From Planctomicrobium piriforme (GTDB lineage: Bacteria > Planctomycetota > Planctomycetia > Pirellulales > UBA1268), in contig CAMBUD010000020.1 of assembly GCA_945871035.1 (NCBI GenBank), positions 1-37,454 on the forward strand: DNA of 37,454 nucleotides, given 5' to 3'. How positions within the stretch are numbered: position 1 is the first letter of the stretch; every line of letters starts with the position of its first letter. Positions 19,153 to 27,736 of the stretch are shown here, in pieces. The notes below the pieces were generated by a model. That model had not been told where the DNA came from, did not search any database, and was given only the letters and a program-made list of their open reading frames with translations. Both the position numbers and the translations under genes were made by a program.

Positions 19153-20145
19153 GTGGACGCCTTGGCGGTCGGAGCAAGGCTCGACGTTTTTCTGACGCGG
19201 ATGTTCACCAATCACAGCCGATCATCTCTCGCCCGCGCGATTGAGAAAGGCGCGGTGCGTGTGGACGGAGTTGCAGCCCGGGCCTCGCTTAAGCTTCGGG
19301 CGGGATCCCTCGTCTGCTTCACCGTCCCCGAGCCGGCTCGCTCTGGGCCGGCTGCCGAGGAAATCCCACTCGATTTTATTCACCTCGACGAGTGGATTGC
19401 CGTTGTGAACAAGTCGGCAGGAATGGTTGTGCACCCAGCCAAGGGCAATTGGAAAGGCACGCTGGCCGGTGCACTCAAATGGCATTTAGAAGAGGGCAGT
19501 GCTGATTCACAGCAGGGGGACCAGTTGGGGCCGACAGGCCTTTCGACTGTGGGCGGCCCAACGCGACCGGGCATTGTGCATCGGTTGGATCGCGATACCA
19601 GTGGCGTGATCGTGGTGGCACGCACCGAAGCAGCCCATCAGGCGTTGGCCAAGCAGTTTGAAAAACGCACCGTCGATAAGACCTATCTGGCGATCACACA
19701 GGGGCAGCCACAATTTGATCGGGATGAGATTAACCTGCCCATCGGAATCCATCCCTACCAACGTGAAAAAATGGCTGTCCGCCGGGACCACTCCACCAGT
19801 CGCGAGGCGGTCACACGTTTTGAAGTGCTCGAACGCTTTCGCGGTGCGGCACTTGTGCGACTCTCTCCCCAAACCGGTCGCACCCATCAGCTGCGCGTGC
19901 ATCTGGCAGCGATTGGCGCCCCTGTGCTTTGCGATGCGCTCTACAGTGGCCGATCCGTCGTAGAGCCACAGCTCCTTGGGTTGCGTCCCACCACACAGCC
20001 GTCCGAGCCGCTGATCATGCGGCAGGCTCTGCATGCTGCAAAAATCGCCATCAACCATCCCCAGACGCAGGCCAGACTAGAGTGTGCCGCCCCGCTGCCC
20101 GCCGACATGCAGCGCGTATTGGAAGCTCTGCGCAATGCGCAATAA
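19153..20145 (+). CDS. RluA/RluD-family ribosomal large subunit pseudouridine synthase
   Basis: Isomerises specific uridines to pseudouridine in 23S rRNA. An N-terminal S4 RNA-binding domain starts at VGARLDVFLTRM. The catalytic domain follows, with HRLDRDTSG containing the nucleophilic aspartate, then TYLAI, and SPQTGRTHQLRVHLA. The RluD/RluC subgroup is likely because of the S4 domain. The start is uncertain. GTG 19153 and TTG 19147 lie just before the S4 domain. An in-frame ATG at 19003 would overlap the previous gene by 35 bases. A perfect GAAGGAG sits 7 bases before an in-frame CTG at 19042. With GTG 19153 the protein has 330 residues. It converges on the glycosyltransferase gene. Confidence 0.9.
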   Translation: MDALAVGARLDVFLTRMFTNHSRSSLARAIEKGAVRVDGVAARASLKLRAGSLVCFTVPEPARSGPAAEEIPLDFIHLDEWIAVVNKSAGMVVHPAKGNWKGTLAGALKWHLEEGSADSQQGDQLGPTGLSTVGGPTRPGIVHRLDRDTSGVIVVARTEAAHQALAKQFEKRTVDKTYLAITQGQPQFDRDEINLPIGIHPYQREKMAVRRDHSTSREAVTRFEVLERFRGAALVRLSPQTGRTHQLRVHLAAIGAPVLCDALYSGRSVVEPQLLGLRPTTQPSEPLIMRQALHAAKIAINHPQTQARLECAAPLPADMQRVLEALRNAQ

Positions 20146-20166
20146 GCAGCGTTTCTTGCCCCCAGA

Positions 20167-21075
20167 TCATTTTCGCGACGCGTGTTTCTCGTGGCGTTGA
20201 TCCGCAGATGATTTTGTCGCCTCGTCTGCTTCACCCAGCAGTAGCATCGTGCGCGGTAGTGTGGCGTCGATCACGCGCGACAAGGCAACCGCAAACCCTG
20301 CCGCGCCGTCACGCCAGCCTCCCTGCAGGTAATAACAGCGGACAAAAGTAGCCAGTCCGCGCAGCGGCAGCATCCAGGTATGCACCCGCTGCCTTTTGGC
20401 GTGCATCAAGCCGGCCTTGAGGGGCGCGTAGCGCAACGCACGGGCTAATAAATCGCAGCAATTGTCGTAACTGTAGTGGGCAACGGATCCCGGCAGCAGT
20501 TGGGGCGGCCGCTGCGGCTGCACTTGTTCATGAACCATCAGCGGCTTGAACGCTGCCGTCTGGCGGTTAAAAAGCCGGAGCACACAGTCATTTTTCCAGG
20601 GCCCGTGACGCATTTCGCGGGCACCGATAAATGTGCGTCTTCGAATCGACCAGCACGCCAATGGATCCGAGAGGTCCAGCCGACAAATGGCATCGCTTGC
20701 CTCTGGATCGAGCACCTCATCATCGTCGAGCGAAAGAATCCAATCGTGTGTCGCAAGCTGCACGGCATGTTGTTTTTGTAGGCCATAACCGAGAAAAGCC
20801 TGCTGCTCCACGCGCGCGCCGGCCGCGCAGGCCAGCGCAACTGTCCCATCGGTGGAGCCCGAGTCGAGCACGAGTCGTTCGCTGCACAGACCCACGCTCT
20901 CGAGCACGCGGCCCAGATGAGTTGCTCCGTTGAGCGTGATGATCACGGCCGTGATCGGCCGCGTGCAGGCCGACAGTCTATCCGTTTGCCCTGATGAAGA
21001 CGGCTCTACACAACGCCCCACGAGTGATCGGCCAGCAGAAAAATCTGCGGCCGCGGGATTGCCAGAGGTATTCAT
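20167..21075 (-). CDS. family 2 glycosyltransferase (WaaE/KdtX-like)
   Basis: GT-A fold glycosyltransferase of 302 residues. After a 40-residue variable N-terminus come ITAVIITLNGA, LVLDSGSTDGT and WILSLDDDE, the nucleotide-sugar and metal-binding blocks. Later segments HGPWKNDCVLRLFNR and MVHEQV, with the Tyr/Arg-rich region after them, resemble the LPS-core WaaE/KdtX subgroup of GT2. Donor and acceptor are unknown; a role in cell-surface glycan or LPS core is an inference from that resemblance. The ATG overlaps the stop of the upstream histidine kinase gene (ATGA at 21072-21075), so the two are probably translated from one message. Confidence 0.87.
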   Translation of the reverse strand: MNTSGNPAAADFSAGRSLVGRCVEPSSSGQTDRLSACTRPITAVIITLNGATHLGRVLESVGLCSERLVLDSGSTDGTVALACAAGARVEQQAFLGYGLQKQHAVQLATHDWILSLDDDEVLDPEASDAICRLDLSDPLACWSIRRRTFIGAREMRHGPWKNDCVLRLFNRQTAAFKPLMVHEQVQPQRPPQLLPGSVAHYSYDNCCDLLARALRYAPLKAGLMHAKRQRVHTWMLPLRGLATFVRCYYLQGGWRDGAAGFAVALSRVIDATLPRTMLLLGEADEATKSSADQRHEKHASRK

Positions 21076-22814
21076 GGTATCTCAGCTGTGGGCGCATCGG
21101 CATCCGGATCAGCGAATGATTCTGCAATCGTGCGCATGCGCTCGGGGCTGAGTTCACTTTCTGAGATCGTCATCGGAAAAGTTAAGACAAACTCGCTGCC
21201 TTCACCGAGTTGGCTGGTCACCTGAATGTCGCCGCCATGCTCGCGGAGGATCTTGCGGCTCACAGTCAGCCCGAGCCCTGTCCCCCTTGCCCCCTTGGTC
21301 GATACAAAAAGAGTGAAGATATCTTGGAGCGAATCAGCGCTTATGCCCTCACCATTATCCGTAATCGTTATCCGCACCATTTTTTCCTGTTCCTGACAAT
21401 CCAGTCGAATGCCAATGGCGGCATCAGGCCTGTTTTCAACGGCATCGAGCGCATTACTGACGACATTGAGCACGGCCCGGCTCATGGCCTCAGGATCAAA
21501 AAGCAGTCGGGGTATGGCGGCGGTTGGTGGCTCCCAGTGGATCGCGGTTTTGGACTCAGCTGCCCGCTGCTGCACGGTCTCCACGATGTCGCTCACAAGC
21601 GCAACCAGATCGGAGGGCAGAGGATCAGGCTCACGCTCCTTGCTAAAAGAAAGCATGTCCATCACGAGCGATGAAATCTTATTCTGATTTCGGGCGACGA
21701 TGTCCCAGCCCTTCCGCAGCACGGCTGGATCCTCATTGTCTAAGCCCATCTCCACCAGATAGCTCCCACCGCGAATGCCCTGCAGAATATTTTTAATGTG
21801 GTGCGAAAGAGTGGCAATCGTTTGGCCGATGGCTGCCAGGCGTTCTGACTGCACCATGGCGGAGTAGTAGGTGGTGTCCTCGACGGCTAGAGCTGCTTGA
21901 TGGCCGATGGCCATCATCAGCTTGAGGTGCTCATCAGTAAAACGATGCTGTCCGGTCTCGATTGACTCGGCCAGCGGGACAGTCGTATCAATATAGATCA
22001 CACCGACAGTGTCGTAGCGTCCTTGGAGTGGAATGCAGATTGCCTCGCGCACGCCGGTGCGTATCACGCTGTTTCCAGAACTAAAACGATCATCATCCTG
22101 CGCATCGCTGGTCAATACGCCTTCGCGATGGTCAAGCACGTAATCGAGGATCGTCCGACTAATAGCCATTGAAGTGGCTGCGTTCACATTGCGGTCGCGT
22201 CTGGCCTTGGTTCGCAGCTGTTTTGTTTCAGGGTCAAGCAACATGATGCAGCCGCGATCGGCTTCCACCCATTCAAAGATTAACTGCAGGATGCGGCCGA
22301 GTAGCTCATCGATGTCGAGCGTGTGACTGACGGCGAGCGCTGTGCGGTACATCACCTGCAGATTGCTGCGGGCCCGGGCCAGCCAACGGTTTTGCGTGTC
22401 CTCGGGGGCAGCGACAGCATTGGCCGCCTCGTCCTCACGAATCGTGCGCACGATTCGTGAACCGTCGCTGTCGTTGGAGGGGGAAACAATGTCGACTAAT
22501 TCAATCGCCCGTTCGTTTTCTCTGTCCCTGGAGAAAACAAAGACCGTTCGGCCGACTTGCAGGTGGTCGCCACTGGTCAACTCTGCCCGTTCGATCTTAC
22601 GATTGTTAAGGTATGTGCCGTTGGAACTCTTGAGATCACCAACCACGAGGGTGTCGCCGATGTGGCGGATTTCAGCGTGGCGGCGCGATACCTCGTTGTC
22701 CTCGAGTTGAATCGCATTTCCAGCATCGCGTCCGATGCTCATGGCTCCCTCATGAGCGGTAAGATCGTAGCGCGAGCCTTTGTTTCGGCCTTGAATGACA
22801 AACAGCGACGGCAC
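21072..22814 (-). CDS. FHA-GAF sensor histidine kinase
   Basis: Soluble signal-transducing kinase of 580 residues with no membrane helix. Residues 1-95 form an FHA phosphothreonine-binding domain (SIGRDAGNAIQL, VSRRHAEI, SSNGTYLNN). Residues about 165-315 form a GAF sensor domain. A dimerisation/phosphoacceptor helix follows with LSHHIKNILQ, where His338 is the likely phosphorylated residue. The C-terminal ATPase has N box NVVSNALDAVE, DNGEGIS and GTGLGLTVS. GTG 22814 has an AGGAG 8 bases upstream, and a 15-base palindrome lies just beyond that. No response regulator is adjacent, so its partner is elsewhere. The downstream GT2 gene overlaps by 4 bases. The FHA domain implies input from a Ser/Thr kinase pathway. 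Confidence 0.93.
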   Translation of the reverse strand: MPSLFVIQGRNKGSRYDLTAHEGAMSIGRDAGNAIQLEDNEVSRRHAEIRHIGDTLVVGDLKSSNGTYLNNRKIERAELTSGDHLQVGRTVFVFSRDRENERAIELVDIVSPSNDSDGSRIVRTIREDEAANAVAAPEDTQNRWLARARSNLQVMYRTALAVSHTLDIDELLGRILQLIFEWVEADRGCIMLLDPETKQLRTKARRDRNVNAATSMAISRTILDYVLDHREGVLTSDAQDDDRFSSGNSVIRTGVREAICIPLQGRYDTVGVIYIDTTVPLAESIETGQHRFTDEHLKLMMAIGHQAALAVEDTTYYSAMVQSERLAAIGQTIATLSHHIKNILQGIRGGSYLVEMGLDNEDPAVLRKGWDIVARNQNKISSLVMDMLSFSKEREPDPLPSDLVALVSDIVETVQQRAAESKTAIHWEPPTAAIPRLLFDPEAMSRAVLNVVSNALDAVENRPDAAIGIRLDCQEQEKMVRITITDNGEGISADSLQDIFTLFVSTKGARGTGLGLTVSRKILREHGGDIQVTSQLGEGSEFVLTFPMTISESELSPERMRTIAESFADPDADAPTAEIP

Positions 22815-22828
22815 GCAGCATTCTCCTA

Positions 22829-22843
22829 GAGTTTCCGAAACTC
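22829..22843. promoter_or_regulatory. 15-base palindrome upstream of the FHA-GAF kinase gene
   Basis: GAGTTTCCGAAACTC is a perfect inverted repeat (7-base arms, central C) placed immediately upstream of the kinase Shine-Dalgarno and inside the 156-base divergent region shared with the M28 peptidase gene. It could be an operator for a dimeric regulator or a small leader hairpin. Neither is demonstrated. Confidence 0.4.
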
Positions 22844-22970
22844 CGCATTGAAAGAGTTGTGAAGGTTTTCGCCGCTTTGGGGTGGCTCTGCGAAAACCGT
22901 CTCGACGCTAGACTAAAGAGCAATCCGATTAACTTCCTATTACTTTACACCAGACAACAAGGTTTTTTCG

Positions 22971-24980
22971 ATGAAACGTCAGCGTTTTATGTGCCAAGGG
23001 GGCGTGGAGCGTGTGGGGAGTCGCCGTTGGTCAAAAAAAGTCTGGTTTGTACGGGTCGGGTTGGCAGTGCTGCTTTTACTCGCCATGGGGTTGGCCAGTG
23101 AAAAAATGCTTTTCAGTTGGGCTGCCGAGGTTGATTCGGAAAAAACAGCAACTCAGGCCCCTCTCGAGGAACGTTTTCAGCAGGCCGTTACGTGGCTGGC
23201 GTCGCCCCAGCGCCAGGGGCGCGGACCGGGTACGCAAGGCATCGACGAGGCTGCTGAGTGGGTGGCAGCACAACTGACAGGCATTGGCCTCCAAACGTCT
23301 GTTGGCGGCGTCGGCCCGTTTCAGCCATTCACGATGACGCTTGACGCCAAGCTGGGGCCTCTTGCCGACAACAGGGCAGAGTTGGTGGGGCCTGCCGGTG
23401 ACGATGGATTGCCACAGATCATACCCTTGGAGTTGGGGAAGGATTTTACGCCGCTGGCGGCCGGCGGATCTGGGGCTTTTGATCTGCCGCTGGTGTTTGC
23501 CGGCTACGGCATTACGGCACCAGCCGAACACTATGACGACTATGCACCGCTGACCAAGGCCGGGGCTGCCTCGATGGCCAAAAGCAGTGCAGCCATTATG
23601 CTGCGACAGGAACCGCAGAAAGACGACCCGCACAGCGTTTTTGACGGCAACCAAGCTTCGCAGCATGCTGCCCTTTCGCGCAAGGTCGCCAATGCCTCGG
23701 AGCATGAGGCAGGCGCCGTTATCTTCTGCAATCTCTCCTCTAGTGACGAGGCCGAGGCGCTCATGGCTTTCACTCGGGCGGGTGATGGTTCCGAGCAGCG
23801 CACCATGCCGGTGCTCCAGATTCAGCGCGCGATCATCGATCCCTTGATCGCCAAGGTCATGGGGCGAGATCTCACTACCATCGAAAAATCTATTGATGAT
23901 TCGTTGACCCCGCAAAGCGCTGCTCTCACCGGCTGGAGCATTCGGGGCCGTGTGGCGATCGAGCGAACTGAGTCTGAAGCCAAAAATGTTTTGGCAATCT
24001 TGCCGGGTCTTGGAAAGGCCAAAGATCGCCAGCCGGTCAGTGAGCCTGCCGCCACAGCTGGGGAATCTCTTGAGACAGTGATTTTGGGCGCCCATTACGA
24101 CCACCTTGGATTTGGTGGTGTCCATTCGGCGGCTCCCGGTGAACATGCAATCCATCACGGCGCTGATGACAACGCCAGTGGGACGGCCATGCTTGTGGAG
24201 GTGGCGCGACTGCTGAAAGAGGAGGGTCCGTTTCCGCGCACGATCCTGTTCATAGCTTTTTCGGGCGAAGAGCGGGGCTTATTGGGGAGCGCATTTTACA
24301 CAGCCAATGCGGCCATTCCCCTCGCCGAAACCGTGGCGATGGTCAATCTTGACATGGTCGGTCGGCTCGACGCCGACAAGATGATCGTGCACGGTACCGG
24401 AACGGGTAGCGGGTTTGATGCCATGATTGATCGACTCGTTGGCGTGCATCATTTTGAAGGTGCGAAAGAGCCAGGGGGCTTTGGTCCGAGTGATCATTCG
24501 AGCTTCTACGCAAAAAAGATTCCTGTTTTGCATCTTTTTACAGGATCCCATTCCGACTACCACCGTCCTACCGACACGGCTGATAAGATCAATTACGACG
24601 GCATGGTGCGCATCACGCGACTCGTCGCCGATATCGTGCGTGAACTGGCAACGGCCCCCGATCGTCCGGAGTACATCGAGGTTGCCTCAAAACAGTTTGC
24701 CGGTGGTGGTGGCGATCGGCCCTACTTCGGCAGCATTCCCGACTTTGGTAAGCCCGGCAAAGGGTATGCAATCACTGGAGCCACAAAGGATTCCCCGGCG
24801 GCTCTGGGTGGTCTCAAAGGAGGCGATGTGATCGTGCGCCTCGGTGCGAGCGCTATCGCCGGTCTCGAAGATTTTGACAGCGCACTGCGCAAGCATAAAG
24901 CCGGCGAAGCAGTGCCAGTCATTGTGTTGCGAGACGGTGCTGAAGTGACCGTTGAAGTCATTCTCGGTTCGCCACGGTAA
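22971..24980 (+). CDS. membrane-anchored M28-family zinc metallopeptidase with C-terminal PDZ domain
   Basis: Aminopeptidase-type enzyme acting outside the cytoplasm. The basic N-terminus leads into one hydrophobic helix (VGLAVLLLLAMGLAS, about residues 27-42). A middle region is consistent with a PA-like insert (VFAGYGITAPAEHYDDY). The di-zinc catalytic core has ligands in GAHYDHLG, HGADDNASG, SGEERGLLGS (with the catalytic Glu), NLDMVGR and HSDYHRPTDT. The last 80 residues form a PDZ domain (GGLKGGDVIVRLGA), which may bind substrate C-termini. At 669 residues it has the typical length for M28 proteins with these extras. ATG 22971 is preceded by AAGG with an 8-base spacer. All zinc ligands seem intact. 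It lies 264 bases before the ompH gene, so cotranscription is uncertain. Confidence 0.92.
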   Translation: MKRQRFMCQGGVERVGSRRWSKKVWFVRVGLAVLLLLAMGLASEKMLFSWAAEVDSEKTATQAPLEERFQQAVTWLASPQRQGRGPGTQGIDEAAEWVAAQLTGIGLQTSVGGVGPFQPFTMTLDAKLGPLADNRAELVGPAGDDGLPQIIPLELGKDFTPLAAGGSGAFDLPLVFAGYGITAPAEHYDDYAPLTKAGAASMAKSSAAIMLRQEPQKDDPHSVFDGNQASQHAALSRKVANASEHEAGAVIFCNLSSSDEAEALMAFTRAGDGSEQRTMPVLQIQRAIIDPLIAKVMGRDLTTIEKSIDDSLTPQSAALTGWSIRGRVAIERTESEAKNVLAILPGLGKAKDRQPVSEPAATAGESLETVILGAHYDHLGFGGVHSAAPGEHAIHHGADDNASGTAMLVEVARLLKEEGPFPRTILFIAFSGEERGLLGSAFYTANAAIPLAETVAMVNLDMVGRLDADKMIVHGTGTGSGFDAMIDRLVGVHHFEGAKEPGGFGPSDHSSFYAKKIPVLHLFTGSHSDYHRPTDTADKINYDGMVRITRLVADIVRELATAPDRPEYIEVASKQFAGGGGDRPYFGSIPDFGKPGKGYAITGATKDSPAALGGLKGGDVIVRLGASAIAGLEDFDSALRKHKAGEAVPVIVLRDGAEVTVEVILGSPR

Positions 24981-25244
24981 CGCATAGAGGGGCAGGCGTT
25001 GGCGATCGGACACGACCTTCGTGAGAGCCGTCCTCTTGCCTACGGCCAATTCTTTCTGATCGGAACCGGTTTTTTCGAGTTGGCTGATATCCAGCGGCTT
25101 TTTTGCCCTTGAGTCCGGACAGATTGCCTGACACTATCCCGACCGCTGGCAAGTCCACGGTGGCCACGGTTGGCTTACCGCAGGCTTTCAGGTTCATAGG
25201 TTTTAAGTTCAATCAACCGATTCTTTCAGCAAGGAGCGCATCCC

Positions 25245-25937
25245 GTGAAGAGGCAACTGGCACGTCTTATCTGTTTGGCCGTGGTGTCCTGCATGCATGT
25301 CGCGGCATTCGCCCAAGCTCCCGCACCGAACCAGCCATTGGCCCAGCCATTGGCCCAACCGACTGCTCAGCCGACTGCCCAGCCAGTGGCCGCTCCGCCC
25401 ACATCTTCAGCAGGGCCCGCCACGCATGTGGCCGTAATCGACGTCGGCTATATTTTCAAAAATCACACCCGGTTTAAGCTCTCGATGGACAAGATGAAGG
25501 ACGAGGTGATGGCTGCCGAGAACGATCTGAAGTCAGAGCGGGATCGGATCAATGGCCTCGTAGAACAGATTAAAGGCTTTAATGCCGGCACCCCAGAGTA
25601 CAAAAAATTAGAGGCCGAAGTGGCCAAAGCGCAGGGCGAGTTCAACGTTAATGCGCAGTTGCAGAAAAAAGATTTTATGGATCGTGAGGCAAAGGTTTAC
25701 CTTCAGGTCTACACAGAAATCGAGAAATCTGTCGCACAGTTTGCTCGAGAGCATCGCATTGCGATTGTGCACCGTTTCGATGGTGAATCAATCGATAACA
25801 GTGATCGCAATCAGATCTTGCGTGGTATCACAAAGCCCATTGTTTATCTGGAATCAGGCATCGACATCACTCCAGATGTTCTCAAGCTGTTAAACGGCCC
25901 GGCTGTTGCAGCAGCCGCTGCGCCACGCACTCGGTAG
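25245..25937 (+). CDS. OmpH/Skp-family periplasmic outer-membrane chaperone
   Basis: Skp-type holdase that escorts unfolded outer-membrane proteins across the periplasm. GTG 25245 has a strong AAGGAG at 25231-25236 with an 8-base spacer. Residues 1-24 form a signal peptide ending AAFAQ. Residues 25-56 are a Gln/Pro/Ala linker made of short tandem repeats (QPLAQPLAQPTAQPTAQP, period 4 residues). The OmpH domain begins HVAVIDVGYIFKNH and continues as long charged helices that form the tentacle-like coiled coils. The C-terminus is Ala-rich. At 230 residues it is longer than E. coli Skp (161), mostly because of the linker and tail. It precedes lpxC, mirroring the skp-lpx neighbourhood of other Gram-negatives. 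Confidence 0.88.
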   Translation: MKRQLARLICLAVVSCMHVAAFAQAPAPNQPLAQPLAQPTAQPTAQPVAAPPTSSAGPATHVAVIDVGYIFKNHTRFKLSMDKMKDEVMAAENDLKSERDRINGLVEQIKGFNAGTPEYKKLEAEVAKAQGEFNVNAQLQKKDFMDREAKVYLQVYTEIEKSVAQFAREHRIAIVHRFDGESIDNSDRNQILRGITKPIVYLESGIDITPDVLKLLNGPAVAAAAAPRTR

Positions 25938-25999
25938 TCTATCTCGTGCCTATTTTTCCTCCCGAGTGTCCCTGGATGGAGGCGGTTGTCTTCTCCGTC

Positions 26000-26869
26000 A
26001 TGCCCCACACAGCTTGCCTTCGGTCGCAGCAATCCATTCGTCGGCCGGTGGCTGTCTCCGGTATTGGCTACTGGGGCGGCCAAAACAATCGGGTTGAAAT
26101 CAATCCTGCGCCAGCAGGGGCGGGCATCGTTTTTGTCATGAAGGGTCAGGCCTCTGCTGTGCGCATTCCAGCCAACTTGCGTCACAGAGTCGAGGCGTCC
26201 AATCGTACGAATCTGTCTGCTGCCGGCGTGCGTGTGGAGATGGTCGAGCATTTGCTGAGTGCTCTGTCGGGATTGCAGATTGACTGCTGTCAGATCTGCG
26301 TTACAAGCGCGGAGATGCCCGGTTTAGATGGATCGGCGCAGGGATTCGTGGCAGCGATCGATGCTGCCGGCATAGAGGATCTTGGTGTGCCAATTGATCC
26401 GCTTGTAGTAGAGCAGACTGTTCGGGTTGGGGATGACTCAGCGTGGATGGAGATGTCGCCGCCGCAATTTGCCGGACTTTCGGTCGAATACCATCTGGAC
26501 TACGACTTTGCGCCGATCGGTTGTCAGGAGTTTTCGCTGCGCCTGACGCCCAGTTTCTACCGCCAGCACTTGGCTGCAGCGAGGACATTTATTTCTGTAG
26601 CCGATGCCGATCGTTTGCGGGCGGCTGGTCTTGGGTTGGCTGTCGAGCCGCGGGACCTCCTTGTGTTTGGGCCGGAAGGTTTAATCGACAACACTTTGCG
26701 CTGGCCCGACGAGTGTGTCCGCCACAAGATTCTCGATATTGTGGGAGATCTTGCGCTAGCGAATCGGCCAATTTATGGACATGTCCGCGCGCATCGTAGC
26801 GGTCACAGTCTCAATGCAGCCTTGCTGGACAAGTTGCTTCAAGGGCACCGGCAACTCGCTTCTGCTTAA
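26000..26869 (+). CDS. lpxC: UDP-3-O-acyl-N-acetylglucosamine deacetylase
   Basis: Zinc amidase that carries out the committed step of lipid A synthesis. Family landmarks include GIGYWGGQN in the place of the usual G(V/I)GLHTG, PAPAGAGIVF, the VEHLLSAL motif with Glu83 and zinc ligand His84, RHKILDIVGD with zinc ligands His242 and Asp246, and GHSLN with catalytic His269. The start is not certain: ATG 26000 places the conserved N-terminal strand at the usual distance, while the frame is open to a GTG at 25946 and another ATG at 25976. None has a good Shine-Dalgarno. With ATG 26000 the protein is 289 residues, slightly shorter than E. coli LpxC. It is a monofunctional form without a FabZ fusion. 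lpxA follows 18 bases later. Confidence 0.92.
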   Translation: MPHTACLRSQQSIRRPVAVSGIGYWGGQNNRVEINPAPAGAGIVFVMKGQASAVRIPANLRHRVEASNRTNLSAAGVRVEMVEHLLSALSGLQIDCCQICVTSAEMPGLDGSAQGFVAAIDAAGIEDLGVPIDPLVVEQTVRVGDDSAWMEMSPPQFAGLSVEYHLDYDFAPIGCQEFSLRLTPSFYRQHLAAARTFISVADADRLRAAGLGLAVEPRDLLVFGPEGLIDNTLRWPDECVRHKILDIVGDLALANRPIYGHVRAHRSGHSLNAALLDKLLQGHRQLASA

Positions 26870-26887
26870 AAGGGAATGGAAGCAACA

Positions 26888-27736
26888 ATGCCCCCAGAGC
26901 CGATTCAGCATGTTCATCAACTGCGTGGCCTTCCCGCCAGCATCGCCCCTTCGGCGATCGTTGAGTCTGGTGCGAAAATTGCGGAGGATGTGCGAATTGG
27001 TCCCTACTGCGTTGTTTCTGCAGAGGCAGTCATTGGCCCTGGCACCGTGCTTGAGAATCATGTGACGATCATGGGAGACGTGCGCATTGGCCAGCGCAAT
27101 CATATTTTTCCCAATGTAGTGATCGGCGGTGAGCCGCAGGATGTCAGCTATCAAGGCACGCAAACCCGCGTTGTCATTGGCGACCATAATACGATTCGAG
27201 AGGGTGTAACGATCAACCGTGCCTCTGAAAAAGAGGACGGCCAAACCACGGTCGGCGACTCTAATTTCTTCATGGCATGCAGCCATATTGCCCATGACTG
27301 TCACGTTGGCGATTCGTGTGTGATTGCCAATGGAACGCTGCTAGGCGGCCATGTACGAGTGCAATCCCATGCCTCTCTGTCTGGGGCCGTTGCCGTGCAT
27401 CACTGGACGACGATTGGAGCGTGGTCGTTCGTGGCAGGATTGAGCCGCGTGCTGCAAGACACTCCCCCTTTTATGCTCTGCGAGGGCTTGCCGGCGCGGC
27501 CGCGCTGCATCAATGTGGTGGCCCTTAAGCGGGGTGGGTTTTCGCGTGAGTCCATCGAAGCCATCGCCGAGGCGCATCGGCTGCTCTATCGCGCAAAAGT
27601 CGGGCTCGATCCAGCCCGCGAAATTCTGCGTTCGCAGGGGATGATTGTCCCGCCTGTTGTGCAGTTACTGGAGTTTCTGTTTGATCAGCAGGAAGGGCGT
27701 CACGGACGCGCCCGCGAAAGAAGGAGGGCCGCATGA
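26888..27736 (+). CDS. lpxA: acyl-ACP--UDP-N-acetylglucosamine O-acyltransferase
   Basis: First enzyme of lipid A synthesis, a trimeric left-handed beta helix made of hexapeptide repeats. These are seen from residue 15 onward as many I/V-G-x-x-x-x units (VRIGPYCVV, VRIGQRNHIFPNVVIG). The catalytic histidine lies in SHIAHDC (His136, with His133 nearby). The C-terminal helical part includes VALKRGGFSRESI and AHRLLYRAK, typical of LpxA rather than LpxD. At 282 residues the length fits. ATG 26888 is preferred; an ATG at 26876 is directly abutted by AGGGA, too close for a ribosome site. The stop overlaps the next gene's start (ATGA at 27733-27736). Confidence 0.94.
   Translation: MPPEPIQHVHQLRGLPASIAPSAIVESGAKIAEDVRIGPYCVVSAEAVIGPGTVLENHVTIMGDVRIGQRNHIFPNVVIGGEPQDVSYQGTQTRVVIGDHNTIREGVTINRASEKEDGQTTVGDSNFFMACSHIAHDCHVGDSCVIANGTLLGGHVRVQSHASLSGAVAVHHWTTIGAWSFVAGLSRVLQDTPPFMLCEGLPARPRCINVVALKRGGFSRESIEAIAEAHRLLYRAKVGLDPAREILRSQGMIVPPVVQLLEFLFDQQEGRHGRARERRRAA

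Noticed and set aside
23076..24158. 360-codon open frame on the minus strand
   Set aside because: Fully antisense to the M28 peptidase, whose catalytic motifs are intact; no recognisable family or ribosome site.
24981..25244. Possible small RNA, terminator or riboswitch in the gap before ompH
   Set aside because: Only a 5-base stem (25027-25031 with 25042-25046) and a weak promoter-like match at 25109-25137 were seen; nothing resembles a known RNA element.
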